From the NCBI GenBank assembly GCA_002104895.1, contig MCFG01000049.1:207501-246138 (forward strand): a stretch of DNA of 38,638 nt, given 5' to 3'. The translations under genes and the position numbers were made by a program. Under the pieces are notes generated by a model. That model saw only the letters and a list, made by a program, of their open reading frames with translations. It did not search any database and was not told where the DNA came from. Numbering within the stretch: the first letter of the stretch is position 1; each line of letters starts with the position of its first letter. Of the stretch, positions 1 through 15,000 are shown piece by piece. The DNA comes from Anaeromyces robustus. Its lineage: Eukaryota > Neocallimastigomycota > Neocallimastigomycetes > Neocallimastigales > Neocallimastigaceae.

Positions 1-195
1 ATTTCCTATTAAATATTTACTATTTATATTAAAATAATTCCCTTTTTTTTTTTTTTTTTTTAATATATAATTATTTTTTGTTTTGTTTTGTTTTGTTTTG
101 TCTTATTTATATATAAAGATTATAATATAATAAAAAAAAATAAATTCAAAATAATAATATTAAAAAATTTTTATTGATTAATTTATTTTTTTTAT
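1..195. other. AT-rich flank downstream of the TRA2-like gene
   Basis: There is no gene here. The stretch contains a poly-T run near position 50 and a short TTTTG pentamer array at about 79-101. It lies 3' of the minus-strand TRA2-like stop codon and probably includes its 3' UTR, but I see no specific polyadenylation signal that stands out from the AT background. Confidence 0.6.
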
Positions 196-2035
196 TTAAA
201 CTGGTGATCTTCTACCACTACTGTAGTGGTATCTTGGTCTACGATCACGTTCATATCTATCATAATTTCTATCATAACGATCATAACTACGATCATATCT
301 GTCATAACCTCTGTCTTGGTATCCACGATCATATGGTCTATCATAGAATCTGTCTTGATAACCACGATCATAACCTCTTCCATAATCTCTACGGTCATAA
401 CGTGGTTCACGTGGATCATAACGATCAATTCTTGGATCATATCTGTCTGGTTGACGACGTCCCATAAATCTATTTGGTCTTCTAGCCTTAGCACCACGGT
501 ATCTACCTGGAGTTGGAGTACGTGGTCTACTTCTTCTAGCTTTTTCTATTTTAATTTCTTTTCCATCAAGTACATAATTTTGTAATTGTTTTTCAGCTTC
601 ATCAGCAGATGCATTATCTTCAAAGTTAACAAAACCAAAACCTCTGTATTTATTTGTATGTGGATCAAATAAAAGTTGAATATCGGTAATCTAATATATA
701 TTAATAATAATAATAATTTAATTAATTATTTATTTATTTATTTATTTAAAATATAAATCAATATTTTATATTTCTTTTTAATTTATAAATAATTACATTT
801 CCGTATTTAGAGAAAATCTTTCTTAAGTCTTCTTCCTTTGTTTTAGTTGAAAGATTACCAACATATAAGATATTTCCTTGATTTGGAGCATTATCAGACC
901 TAAATGACATTAATAAATAAAATATTAATATTCATGTATATTTTGGAATAAAAATGTTTTGTTTTTTTTTTTAAAAAAAAAAAAATAAAAATAAAAATAA
1001 AAAATATATAAAAATATTATTATTTTAAAAAAAAATAAATGAAATATTAAAGAATATATAAAATATAAATGTTTTTAAGAATTAATTTAAAAAAAAAAAG
1101 TGTAGTAATAATGATGAGTAATATTTAATATATATATGTTAATTATGAAATTGTATTCTTTTTTTTAACACAAATATAATGTATATGTATATATTTATTA
1201 TCTTTACATTTTTATAGGTGAATGTGATGAGTGATTTCTTTGAAGAGAGTGAGCTCTTTGTTGTGAGTGAGCTCTTTGTGGAGAACGTGACAAAGATCTT
1301 TCATGTGAACGTTGTGGAGAATGTGATCTCTGAGGTGAGCGCTGAGGTGAGCGGGACATACGTTGTGGTGAACGAGACATACGTTGTGGTGAACGGGACA
1401 TACGTTGAGGTGAACGAGATGAACGAGAGTCAGCTAATTAATAAAGAAGTTATAAAATGTAATTGATTGTTTTGACAATAACATTTTTTGAAAAAAAAAT
1501 TGAATGAATTTGGTGATATTTAATAAATTAAGAAAAAATTGAATTTTATACTTATAACAAACTAAATGAAATAACACAGAGAAATAATTAAATGTGAAAA
1601 AAAATACAAAAAAGCAAGAATGTTCATATATTAAATGTGCTACGTGTTTTTTTTTTTTTCCTTTATAATTTTTATGATTCCTTTTTTTTTTTATAAAATA
1701 TGTTTTATTTCTTTTTTTTTTTACTTTTTTTTTATATTTATTCTTTTTACGTTATTAATGTGAATTTAATATATATATATTTATATATTACAGTTCATGA
1801 GTTTATATTGTATAATAACGTCTATTAATATTATTTATTATCATATAATACTATTTCACTTTATAATGTTAACATATTTTATTTCAATTTTGATAGCGCA
1901 TTTATTGAATTTAATTGTAAAAAAAAATAAAAAAAGATAAAAAATAAAAAAAATAAAAATAAAAAAAAATAAAATTAAAAAATAAAAATAAAAAATATGA
2001 TAAAAAATAAATTAATTCTTACCAGAATCGGCCAT
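196..2035 (-). CDS. TRA2: Transformer-2-like splicing regulator (RS-RRM), 4 exons
   Basis: Exons on the minus strand are 2035-2023, 1433-1208, 899-797 and 690-196, with GT-AG introns and a continuous frame (about 278 aa). Residues 1-80 are an Arg/Ser-rich arm with repeated MSRSPQR heptads. One RRM follows, with RNP2 ILYVGNL (about 90-96) and RNP1 RGFGFVNF (130-137). Directly after the RRM is RPRTPTPGRYRG (169-180), which matches the RPxTPTPGxYxG linker typical of TRA2 proteins and is the main reason for the call. The C-terminal tail is rich in Tyr, Asp, Arg and Gly (YDRGYQDRGYDRYDR type) rather than classical RS. The family binds GAA-type exonic enhancers in the nucleus and recruits the spliceosome. 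The start is the ATG in TTTAAAATGGCC. A generic SR-like RRM protein is the alternative. Confidence 0.85.
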
Positions 2036-2783
2036 TTTAAATAATATTCTATAAAAAGTAATGGAAAAATAAAATAAAAAAATTAAAAAATTAGATCAAT
2101 ATTTGAAAAGATTTATTTGTAATAATTTTTTATAAAAATAATTATATTGATTATTTAAAACTATCTTATATATAATTTTAAGCTTTTAAATATTGATCTA
2201 TAAAGTTACTGTATTTTTCACTACAAATTTTAACTTTTTAATAAAATTCCATATTTTGAAATATTTCTCTCTTTTTTTTTTTTTAATCTAATATATATTA
2301 CTGATCTATCAAATATTAATATATATATATATTTTTTTCTTTTTAATAAAAAAAAATTCACATATTCTACTAAATTAACAATTTATATATATATTGGAAT
2401 ACTAAAATATAATTTGAATATTATTGGTTTAACATTTCTATTTTATATATTTAATTTATTATTTCCAGTGTATGAATATTTATTATAAATTGAGAATTTT
2501 CACTGTATTTTTTATAAAATTGTATAAAATTATTGTATAAAAGGATTATTACTTTTTTTATATTCTTAAAAGTATTTAAATAAGTTCCCAAAAATAAATA
2601 TAAAAATTTCTGAATAAATAAATTAAAATAAAATATCAAAAATAGAGAAGAATAGTTCTCTTTTTATTCTTTAAATAAATTAATATATATATTATTATAT
2701 ATATTATTATATATTATATATAAGTAATTCTTTTTTGTTTTTTTGATTACTTTAAAAAAGTATTAAAATAAAAAAAAAAAAGT

Positions 2784-2823
<40 letters not shown>

Positions 2824-3382
2824 GTGTTTATTTCCATAAAAATTAAAAAAAAAAAATTATTAATAATTTATTGTACAATACATTCTAATATTATTAGATT
2901 CAAATTGAATTGATTAATATTTATAACATTATATTTACAATATATTCAAACAATATTAATAATATATATAAATATAATTTATTTATAAATACTTAATTTT
3001 ATATTAATATTTATATTATTTTTTTATTTTATTTATTAAATATTTAAATTTTTAATTATTAAATTTTTCTTTAAAAAAATAATATTATGTATTTATATTT
3101 TATTAATAATATATAAATATAATATAAATATATAAAATATAATTATATTTTAATATATGAACTATTTTATTGTTACTTTTATTAAATTGAATAATAATTA
3201 TTGGATTTATTTTTCAGTTTAATTTTTTATTAAATATTAAACAATCAGGGGAAATGGTTTTTCAAATAAAATTCAAAGAGAAATGAATGTCATTATACCT
3301 CTATTCTATTCAGCAACATCTTTTCAATAACAAAAAACTAAACGAGAATAAAATAAAATAAAATAAAATAAAATAAAATGTA

Positions 3383-3413
<31 letters not shown>

Positions 3414-3543
3414 TAAAAATAAAACAAAAATAAAATTTAATAGAATAAAATTAAATAAAAATAAAATTAAATAAAATAAAATTAAATAAAATAAAAGTCT
3501 AAAACTAAAACAAAACTGATTTAAAAATATTTAAAATGATTAT

Positions 3544-3574
<31 letters not shown>

Positions 3575-3591
3575 TTAAATCTTAAAGAAAC

Positions 3592-3627
3592 TTTTTTTTT
3601 ATAATTTATATAAATTATAAAAAAAAA
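3592..3627. repeat. Perfect 36-bp A/T palindrome
   Basis: Nine T, then an 18-bp self-complementary core (ATAATTTATATAAATTAT), then nine A. It reads the same on both strands with no mismatch. It could extrude as a cruciform, or it could simply be chance in such AT-rich DNA. Confidence 0.7.
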
Positions 3628-3849
3628 TGAATCATTTTATAATAAAAATGTTTTATAATAATAAAAAATGATATAATCCATTATACTTTAATATACAAGT
3701 ATTTATGTTATAAATTAAAACTTTATTTTTTTTAAAAAAAAAAATATTATTAATAATTATTAGTATACTCTAGTAAACTTTAAAATAAATATTTTTAATA
3801 ATAAAAGATTATTTTTCCTTTACTTCTTTATTTATTAATATCATTTTAC

Positions 3850-3974
3850 TTATGAATAATTATTTTTATTCTTTATTGTATTGTTAATTTTAACAATAAA
3901 TACTTTTTTAAAAAAAAAATCTATAATAATGTTAATTAACAATAAAGAATAACAATAATTATAATTATTCATAA
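3850..3974. repeat. Imperfect foldback (inverted repeat), MITE-like
   Basis: The left arm begins TATGAATAATTAT and continues with TTATTCTTTATTG and TTGTTAATT. The right arm holds the complements in reverse order (GTTAATTAACAATAAAGAATAA, then ATAATTATTCATA), with small indels between blocks. The arms are about 40 bp around a short spacer. I could not define a clean target-site duplication, so calling it a mobile element is speculative. Confidence 0.45.
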
Positions 3975-5025
3975 TAATGTGCAACATAACAATTATTGTA
4001 ATTATCATTGTAATGCTAATGATGTAACTTTACATTATCCTTTTTATTTTTACATTAACTTTATTTTTAATAGGAAATTATTTTTACTTTCAATAAATAT
4101 ATATATATACATATATATATGTATAGTTCTTTTTTTTTTTTACTAATATTATAGAAAATCTACGCAAGTTAAAAAAAAATTTTTTTTTTCTATAATTTAA
4201 TGTGTTTCATTTTTATTATATTTTTTCTTAGAAATTTTAAAACTATAAAAAAAAAAGTTCATTTATATATATATAAATATTTTCCATTTATCTATTATTC
4301 TTCTAATAAATTTATTAAATTGAATGAGTTTTAATATTGAAATCTTGATTTCTATATATATATATTTTACACCACAACTTTTTACAATAATAAACGTATT
4401 TTTGATTAAAACTAAAATTAAAAATGTTTTATTTTTTTAAATTATCTTTTAATTTTTTCTATTATTAAATTAATTAAAAAAAAAGAAAAAGAAAAAGAAA
4501 AACACCAAGTAATAATTATAAAAAAAAAATAAAAAAAATAAAAAATAAAAAAAAAGTAAAATAATATTAAACATTAATATTAATATTTATTTATAAATAT
4601 TAAATATTATTTAAAAAAAAATTAATATACATTAAATCTACTAGATAATTTATAATACTTTATTATAATATTATAATATTATATTTGAAAATTTTTATTT
4701 TAAAATTAAGAGTAATATAACAAATAAAAATCTTATTGAATAATACTATTATTATATTTTATATCATTTAAATAAAATAATAATAAAATGGGCTCTTTTA
4801 CTCTAATTATATTAAGTAGGGTCTTTTAATAATACAAATTATTATTATTATTGTTTTAATATGCATAATAATGAATAAATATATTAAAAATATTTTATAT
4901 ATTTATTGTATTGTATTAAAAATGTATAATTACTATTGTAAAGGAAAAAAGGAAAAAAGGAAAAAAAAAGTATAAATATTTAATAAAATGTCGTTTTGTA
5001 ATTTTTTTTTTCTTTAAAAAAAAAA

Positions 5026-5220
5026 ACTTTTACTATAACAATTAGTATAAAAAAAAAGAAAAAAGAAAAAACTCTTTTATTATAACAATTAGTAAAAAAA
5101 AAACTCTTTTATTATAACAATTAGTAAAAAAAAAAACTCTTTTATTATAACAATTAGTAAAAAAAAAAACTCTTTTATTATAACAATTAGTAAAAAAAAA
5201 AAACTCTTTTACTAATTTCA
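5026..5220. repeat. Tandem repeat, about 33-bp unit, 5-6 copies
   Basis: The unit is CTCTTTTATTATAACAATTAGT followed by a poly-A tract. Copies start at 5072, 5104, 5137, 5170 and 5204, with a diverged copy from about 5027. Spacing rises 32, 33, 33, 34 because the A tract lengthens. The last copy is cut off and runs straight towards the pseudogene at 5240. Confidence 0.85.
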
Positions 5221-5239
5221 ATTATTGATACTTTAAAAG

Positions 5240-5764
5240 TCTTTAGCAAAAGATGGGTTTGATACAAATAATGATGATGCTGAACCTTTTGTATTAACTA
5301 TTAATTGTTGTGCAAGATGTATTATACATTATATTGGAGATATTATAGAATATTTTAACGTATATGCTTTCACTGAAGTTGCATTTTTTGGTAAACTATA
5401 TTGTCAGGCCGCTAAAGATACATGGACTCTTTGTAATGCTAATGATATTAATGTATTAATTAATGATAATATTATTGGTAGAGTAATGACGTTTGGTGCA
5501 ATTTGTGCTGGATATTAATCAGCACCATTAACTATATTTGCCGGAATTATTGTTACTAATAATATAGATGCTATTATAATTTTTTGGTTTATATCATTCT
5601 TCTCTAGTTTTTTAATCTTATCTGTTCTTTCTCGAGTTATTATTTCTGGAGTTGCTACTACATTTGTGTGCCTTTGTGAAGATCTAGATACCCTTCGTAA
5701 AACTAAGCCAGATTTTTATAAGAAAGTTAAAGAAACTTACTCTTTCTTTGAATTACAAATATAA
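5240..5764 (+). pseudogene. Choline transporter-like (PNS1/SLC44) C-terminal fragment
   Basis: Reading from TCT at 5240 gives 174 codons that resemble the C-terminal third of the choline-transporter-like family (fungal PNS1, animal SLC44). Recognisable parts are a Cys-rich stretch (INCCARCI), the segment FFGKLYCQAAKDTW, then hydrophobic membrane segments and the family C-terminus around GVATTFVCLCEDLDTL. An in-frame TAA at 5516-5518 interrupts it between two membrane segments, and a second TAA at 5762 ends it. There is no start codon and no N-terminal transporter body upstream; a tandem repeat sits there instead. Codon use still looks like coding DNA, so decay seems recent. A 3' exon of an otherwise lost gene is the likeliest origin. 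A sequencing error at the stop would not repair the missing N-terminus. Confidence 0.8.
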
Positions 5765-6314
5765 AAAGATGAGCAAAATAAAGAGATCAAATATATATAT
5801 AATAAATTAAAAATAAAACAAAAGAAATAAAAAATCTAGATTCTAGAATTTATTACTATTTCTTATTATTATAATAAAATAAAAAAATAAAAAAATTAAA
5901 AAATAAAAAAAAAAATATATTACATTATTAATTGTTAAACTATTTGATATTCAATACATATATATATGTATATATATTGAATATATTAAAAAATTATAAA
6001 AAATGAATTAACATAAAATATTATGTAAGAGTTTAAGGTATTTTGATAAATTTTTCTTTTTCCTAATTCAATATTAATTGATATGTATCGCAAATCATAA
6101 AATATATAAAAATACATAAAGTAAATTAAAAAACGATACTAATAAGAAAAAACAAAATAATATTTTAAAAATTATAAATAATAATAATATTATATAGTTA
6201 TATATATACATGAACTATAACAGTTATATATAATACAATAAAGATAATTTTTTTTTTTTTTTTGACTTATAAATTATTATTATTATACTTAACCTTTAAA
6301 TTTAATTTCAACAT

Positions 6315-6393
<79 letters not shown>

Positions 6394-7037
6394 TTATGTC
6401 TAATTGTTAAATTTTTGAAAAATAATTATATATTATAATTAAATTTTGATAAAAAGTTTAAAAATAATTATTTTTAATTATTAGTAAAATATTGGTCAAG
6501 AATTTAATTGAATTGAAATATAATAATTAATTTATTTATTATTTGTGTAGCACACTCTTGACTATTAAAAAACAAAAAAAAAAAAAAAAAGAAAAAATAA
6601 AAAATAAAATAATAAAAAATAAATAATTGTCATTTGTAAAACAAATTATAAAACAAAAAAGAATATTTTAATTTATACTAATATTTTTTTATTTATAATA
6701 TAGGTAAATTTCAATAATTTATATTGTTTAAATAAATTAATTAATAAATAAATAAATAAATAAATAAAATACATCTTTCAAACTTAAATTTTTAATTTAA
6801 TTTATTAATTATTTGCTTATCCATAAAAATATCGATAATTTCAATTATAATTTCAACAATTTTAACGATAAATTCATTAAATATTGTTAATAATTAATTG
6901 AAATTTCATTTATCCTTTCCATTTACTTTTATTTTTATATACTATAATAGAGTTTGGAAAATTAAATATTCTTTTTCTTTGTTAATAATATTTTTTTAAA
7001 TATATTAATTTGTATTAATTATTTAGCATATAACACC
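5765..7037. other. Intergenic AT-rich spacer with TTTA microsatellite
   Basis: No gene is visible. A (TTTA)n array of about 85 bp spans roughly 6310-6394, and a shorter AAAT array lies near 6740-6768. The region just before 7038 must hold the CSN1 promoter, but no element can be separated from the A/T background. Confidence 0.6.
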
Positions 7038-9724
<2,687 letters not shown>

Positions 9725-11303
9725 AAAAAAAAACAAAAAATAAAATAAAATAAAATAAAATACAATAAAATAGTAATAATATTTTAAAATTAAAAATAAA
9801 AAAATAAAAAAAAAAAAATATTATTAATAAAAAATTTAAAATAAAAATTTATATAAATATCTATAATATTATTATTAGAATAATTATCATTATAGTTTAC
9901 AACTAATAAATAAATTAAATTAAATATTAATTTATTTTATTTCAATTAATTATAATTTTAATGATAATGATAATTAAAAAGTAAAAATAATAAAAATTAT
10001 ATAAATATAAAAAGTATAATAATATAAAATAAATTTAAACAATTAAAAAATAAAAATAAAAGTAAAAAAAAAATAAATAAATAAATAAAAACAATAATAA
10101 ATAATAATAAAACAAGTGTATATATTAAAATAATAATACAATTAATAAAAATAAATAAATAAAAATACCATTTATATTCCAAATATTTCTATTATAAATT
10201 TTGATTTGGTTTGAATATATTTTTATAATTTTTTTTTTTTTTTTTAATTTTATAATGTTAATCCATATTTTAAGTATATTGTACCACCTATATACTTAAA
10301 TAAAATTTGCTAAAAACTGTAAAAAAAAAAAAAATTATATAAAACTTGTTACACAATAAATTTTTAATGTTTAAATTAAAAAACTATTTAATTTTAAATT
10401 TGATATAATATTTAAAAAGCTGTAATTAAAAAAAAAATTTTTTCTTATAGTAATAAGATATAAAAAATATATAAAATATATTATTTAATTCAAAAACTTT
10501 AAAATTGAATATTGATTAATTATTTATTTTTTTTTCTTTCTTTATTAGAAAATTTGATTATATTTATTTTTTATAAGAAATTCTATTTAATATAATAAAA
10601 ATCATGAATATAATAAGAATTATCCATATATTTGATAGATGTTATATAATTTAAAAGAGAAAAAAAATTATAAATTGATGTATTAATAGAATAAACACAA
10701 AAATCCTCTATATCTAAATAATAATTAATAATTATAATAATGACTAATAATAATGAATAATAATACATTTTTATAATCAAGCAATATGGTTAATAAATAA
10801 TCTTTTTAAAGTATTTTTGAATATTATATTAATTCTTTTAATAATTTAAACTATTTCTCGTTTCTCTCTCACACTAAACAAAATTTATAAAAAAAACTAT
10901 TATAATGCTTTGCGTTATAACATTTAAAATAAAAAGAATATAATACAAATATAGGTATAAAAAAATTTTTTTTTTTTTAGACTAAAGGAAGAGAAATACA
11001 CTTCCATGTAGGTATAAAAGATAAAAGATATATATAAATATAATTAATCAAACATACACACATACAAATGAATTGAATACAAATGAACTGAAAAATATAA
11101 AAAAATAAAAAATAATAAAAACATATAATTTTATAATTTTTATTTTTATTCTTATTATTATATTTTTTATTTTATTTTATTATATTTTGTTATAATTTAT
11201 TATATATATATAAAAAAAAGATAAGACATAAACGTATATATTAATGATTGATATAATAAAGATAGTTCTAGAGATTTTTTTTAATAGATATATATATATA
11301 TTA

Positions 11304-11337
<34 letters not shown>

Positions 11338-11527
11338 TTTTTTTGTTAATTATATAAAATTATGTTTTTTATATTTGTTTTTGCTTTTGATTTTTTTAAC
11401 TTTATTTTTTCTTTTTTTTTTTAATATTTTTTTTTTTTTTTTTGATTTTTTTTTGATTTTTGGTTTTCCATTTTTTTTTTTTTTCTATTTGGTTTATTTT
11501 TTTAAATTGCTTTATTTGATTATATGC

Positions 11528-11564
<37 letters not shown>

Positions 11565-12087
11565 AATTTGATTTCTTTTTTTTTACTAAAAAAAAGAAAT
11601 GAAAAAAAAAAACTAATAACTCTGTCTAGAATATATTTTTTGCCTTATTAAATTATCAAAAATTATGAAATTTCACAATCTCTGCTTATATTTTTAATGA
11701 ATGTCATCTTCAAATTCATCATATGATTAAAAAAAAAAAGCCTTTGTCTTCATTATTATTATTGTTATTGTTATTTTATAAAAATAATTAATAATGATTT
11801 TATATTGTAAAAAGATATGGTATCAATATAAAGTTATTAAATAATAGAATAAATTATAAAAAAAATTAAAAAGAGAATATATAAATTTATTTTAAAGATT
11901 ATTATAATAAATAATAATGTTTGAATAAAAAATAAAATTAATTTTAAATAAATAAATAATTAAAATGTCTTTTATATTATATATATTTCTTTTGTGGCCT
12001 TTTTTTTTTCTTAAATTTATGATGATAAATCATTGTTTTAATAGCCATATTTTAATTTTTATTTTTCAGTAGAATTATAATTTCTAG
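9725..12087. other. Convergent intergenic region between CSN1 and the RhoGAP gene
   Basis: The two flanking genes end towards each other, so this holds both 3' UTRs. It is A/T-rich with poly-T (11321-11344), TA runs and a TAT array (11531-11563). Near 10950-11050 two copies of TAGGTATAAAA about 60 bp apart flank a short mixed-composition stretch. I recognise no gene. Confidence 0.55.
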
Positions 12088-15000
12088 TTAATGATCTAAT
12101 TCAATTTCTTCTTCAGTTAAATTATCAATTTCTTCTGTTTTTTCTTCAACTATATCACTTAATACATTATAATCATCAGTCTTCTCTTCAGAAATATCAC
12201 TTAAATTAATTAAATCAATATCTTCTGCTTTTATGACTTCACTTAAATGCTTTTCTATTATATGATAATCATTTTCATCAATCTCAAATTCACTTTCTTC
12301 AATTATTATTGAACTGTCAAGAAATGATTGTCTTTCTGTTTTAACATCTTTAGCTTCTTCAATTATTGGCTGTTCAACTATTTTCTTTTGAATAATCTTA
12401 GTTGGGTTTCCAGAAACAGGGATTTCTATTATTTCTTCTACTATTTCTTCAATAAGTTTTTCTTCATTATTATCAGTTATTGATTCTTCAATAATTTTAA
12501 CTTCATTTTCAGTTTTTTCATCAATAACTGTTTCAGTTAAATGTTCAGAAACTTCTTTGACCTTTTTAAAAGGAGAATGTTCAGTTATTTGCCCAACTTC
12601 TTTGTTATTTTCAACCGGTTGTTCGGTTAATTGTTCAACAACTTTGATTTCTTCAACAACTGATTCTTCTGGTTGTTCAACAGTACCTTCTTTTATTGCC
12701 TTAACAATTGATTCTTCTGGTTGCTTAACAGTATCTTCTTTGATTTCTTGAACTGGTTGCTCTTCAATTGGTTGTTCAACAACTTCTTCTTTGATTTCTT
12801 CAACTGGTTGTTCTTCAATTGATTGTTCAACAACTTCTTCTTTGATTTCTTCAACTGGTTGTTCAATTGATTGTTCAACAACTTCTTCTTTGATTTCTTC
12901 AGCAATTGATTGTTCTTCAACTAGTTGTTCAATTGGTTGTTCAGGTTGTTCAACTTCTTGAATTTTTTCAGCAACTGGTTGTTCTTCAATTGGTTGCTCA
13001 AGTGAAACTTCTTTTATTTCTTCAACAATATTTTCTTCGATTTCTTGAACTGGTTGTTCTTCAATTGGTTGATCAAGAGAAATTTCTTCTTTTATTTCAA
13101 CAACTGATTCTTCTGGAACCGGTTGTTCAATAATATCTTCTTTTATTTCTTCAATTGGTTGTTCAATTAGTTGTTCAACAACTTCTTCTTCTTTAATTTC
13201 TTCAATTGTTGATTGTTCTTCAACTGGTTGTTCAATTGGTTGTTCAACAATTTCTTCTTTGATTTCTTCTTTGATTTCTTCAATTGGTTGTTGTTCAATT
13301 AGTTGTTCAACAACTTCTTTGATTTCTTCAATTGGTTGTTCTTCAATTTTTTCTTCAATTGGTTGTTCAACAATTTCTTCTTTGACTTCTTCAACTGGTT
13401 GTTCTTCAATTGGTTGTTCAACAATTTCTTCTTTAATTTCTTCAATTGGTTGTTCAACAACTTCTTCTTTGATTTCTTCAATTGGTTGTTCTTCAATTGG
13501 TTGTTCAACAATTTCTTCTTTGACTTCTTCAACTGGTTGTTCTTCAATTGGTTGTTCAACAACTTCTTCTTTGATTTCTTCAATTGGTTGTTCTTCAATT
13601 GGTTGTTCAACAATTTCTTCTTTGACTTCTTCAACTGGTTGTTCTTCAATTGGTTGTTCAACAACTTCTTTGATTTCTTCAATTGGTTGTTCTTCAATTG
13701 GTTGTTCAACAATTTCTTCTTTGACTTCTTCAACTGGTTGTTCTTCAATTGGTTGTTCAACAATTTCTTCTTTGATTTCTTCAACTGGTTGTTCTTCAAT
13801 TGGTTGTTCAACAATTTCTTCTTTAATTTCTTCAACTGGTTGTTCTTCGATTGGTTGTTGTTCAATTGGTTGTTCAACAACTTCTTCTTTGATTTCTTCA
13901 ACTGGTTGTTCTTCATTTGGTTGTTCAACAATTTCTTCTTTGACTTCTTCAACTGGTTGTTCTTCAATTGGTTGTTCAACAACTTCTTCTTTGATTTCTT
14001 CAACTGGTTGTTCTTCATTTGGTTGTTCAACAATTTCTTCTTTGACTTCTTCAACTGGTTGTTCTTCAATTGGTTGTTCAACAATTTCTTCTTTGACTTC
14101 TTCAACTGGTTGTTCTTCATTTGGTTGTTCAACAACTTCTTCTTCTTTAATTTCTTCAATTGGTTGTTCTTCAATTGGTTGTTCAACAACTTCTTCTTTG
14201 ACTTCTTCAACTGGTTGTTCTTCATTTGGTTGTTCAACAATTTCTTCTTTGACTTCTTCAACTGGTTGTTCTTCAATTGGTTGTTCAACAATTTCTTCTT
14301 TGACTTCTTCAACTGGTTGTTCTTCAATTGGTTGTTCAACAACTTCTTCTTCTTTAATTTCTTCAATTGGTTGTTCTTCAATTGGTTGTTCAACAACTTC
14401 TTCTTTGACTTCTTCAACTGGTTGTTCTTCAATTGGTTGTTCAACAACTTCTTCTTTGATTTCTTCAACTGGTTGTTCTTCAATTGGTTGTTCAACAATT
14501 TCTTCTTTGATTTCTTCAACTGGTTGTTGTTCAATTGGTTGTTCAAAAACTTCTTTAATTTTTTCAACTGGTTGTTCTTCGATTGGTTGTTCAACAACTT
14601 CTTCTTTGATTTCTTCAACTGGTTGTTCTTCAATTGGTTGTTCAACAATTTCTTTAATTTCTTCAATTGGTTGTTCAACAACTTCTTCTTTAATTTCTTC
14701 AACTGGTTGTTGTTCAATTAGTTGTTCAACAACTTCTTCTTCTTTAATTTCTTCAACTGGTTGTTCTTCAATTGGTTGTTCAACAATTTCTTCTTTAATT
14801 TCTTCAACTGGTTGTTCTTCGATTGGTTGTTGTTCAATTGGTTGTTCAACAACTTCTTCTTTGATTTCTTCAACTGGTTGTTCTTCATTTGGTTGTTCAA
14901 CAATTTCTTCTTTGACTTCTTCAACTGGTTGTTCTTCAATTGGTTGTTCAACAACTTCTTCTTTGATTTCTTCAACTGGTTGTTCTTCATTTGGTTGTTC

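Larger units (their letters stand above)
2036..5025. other. Intergenic AT-rich spacer
   Basis: I see no gene. The spacer contains poly-T (2786-2822), an AAAAT/AAAATA array (about 3345-3500), a TA run (3541-3569) and two foldbacks listed separately. A short stretch of normal complexity at about 3240-3340 and a pair of similar GGGCTCTTTTA / AGGGTCTTTTA sequences (about 4790-4830) are the only parts that do not look like simple A/T drift. Neither translates into anything I recognise. Confidence 0.6.

Noticed and set aside
1218-1466. 82-aa plus-strand frame over the TRA2 RS exon
   Set aside because: It is antisense to an exon that encodes SRSPQR heptads in phase with the RRM downstream. No independent support.
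5026-5220. CRISPR-like array
   Set aside because: Units are contiguous with no unique spacers, only an A tract of changing length, and the window is eukaryotic.
10583-10780. 65-aa minus-strand frame in the CSN1/RhoGAP spacer
   Set aside because: Composition is pure Ile/Tyr/Asn/Leu as expected from random A/T DNA, with no family resemblance. Other short frames in spacers (for example 2451-2639, 9997-10182 and 11375-11602) were left out for the same reason.
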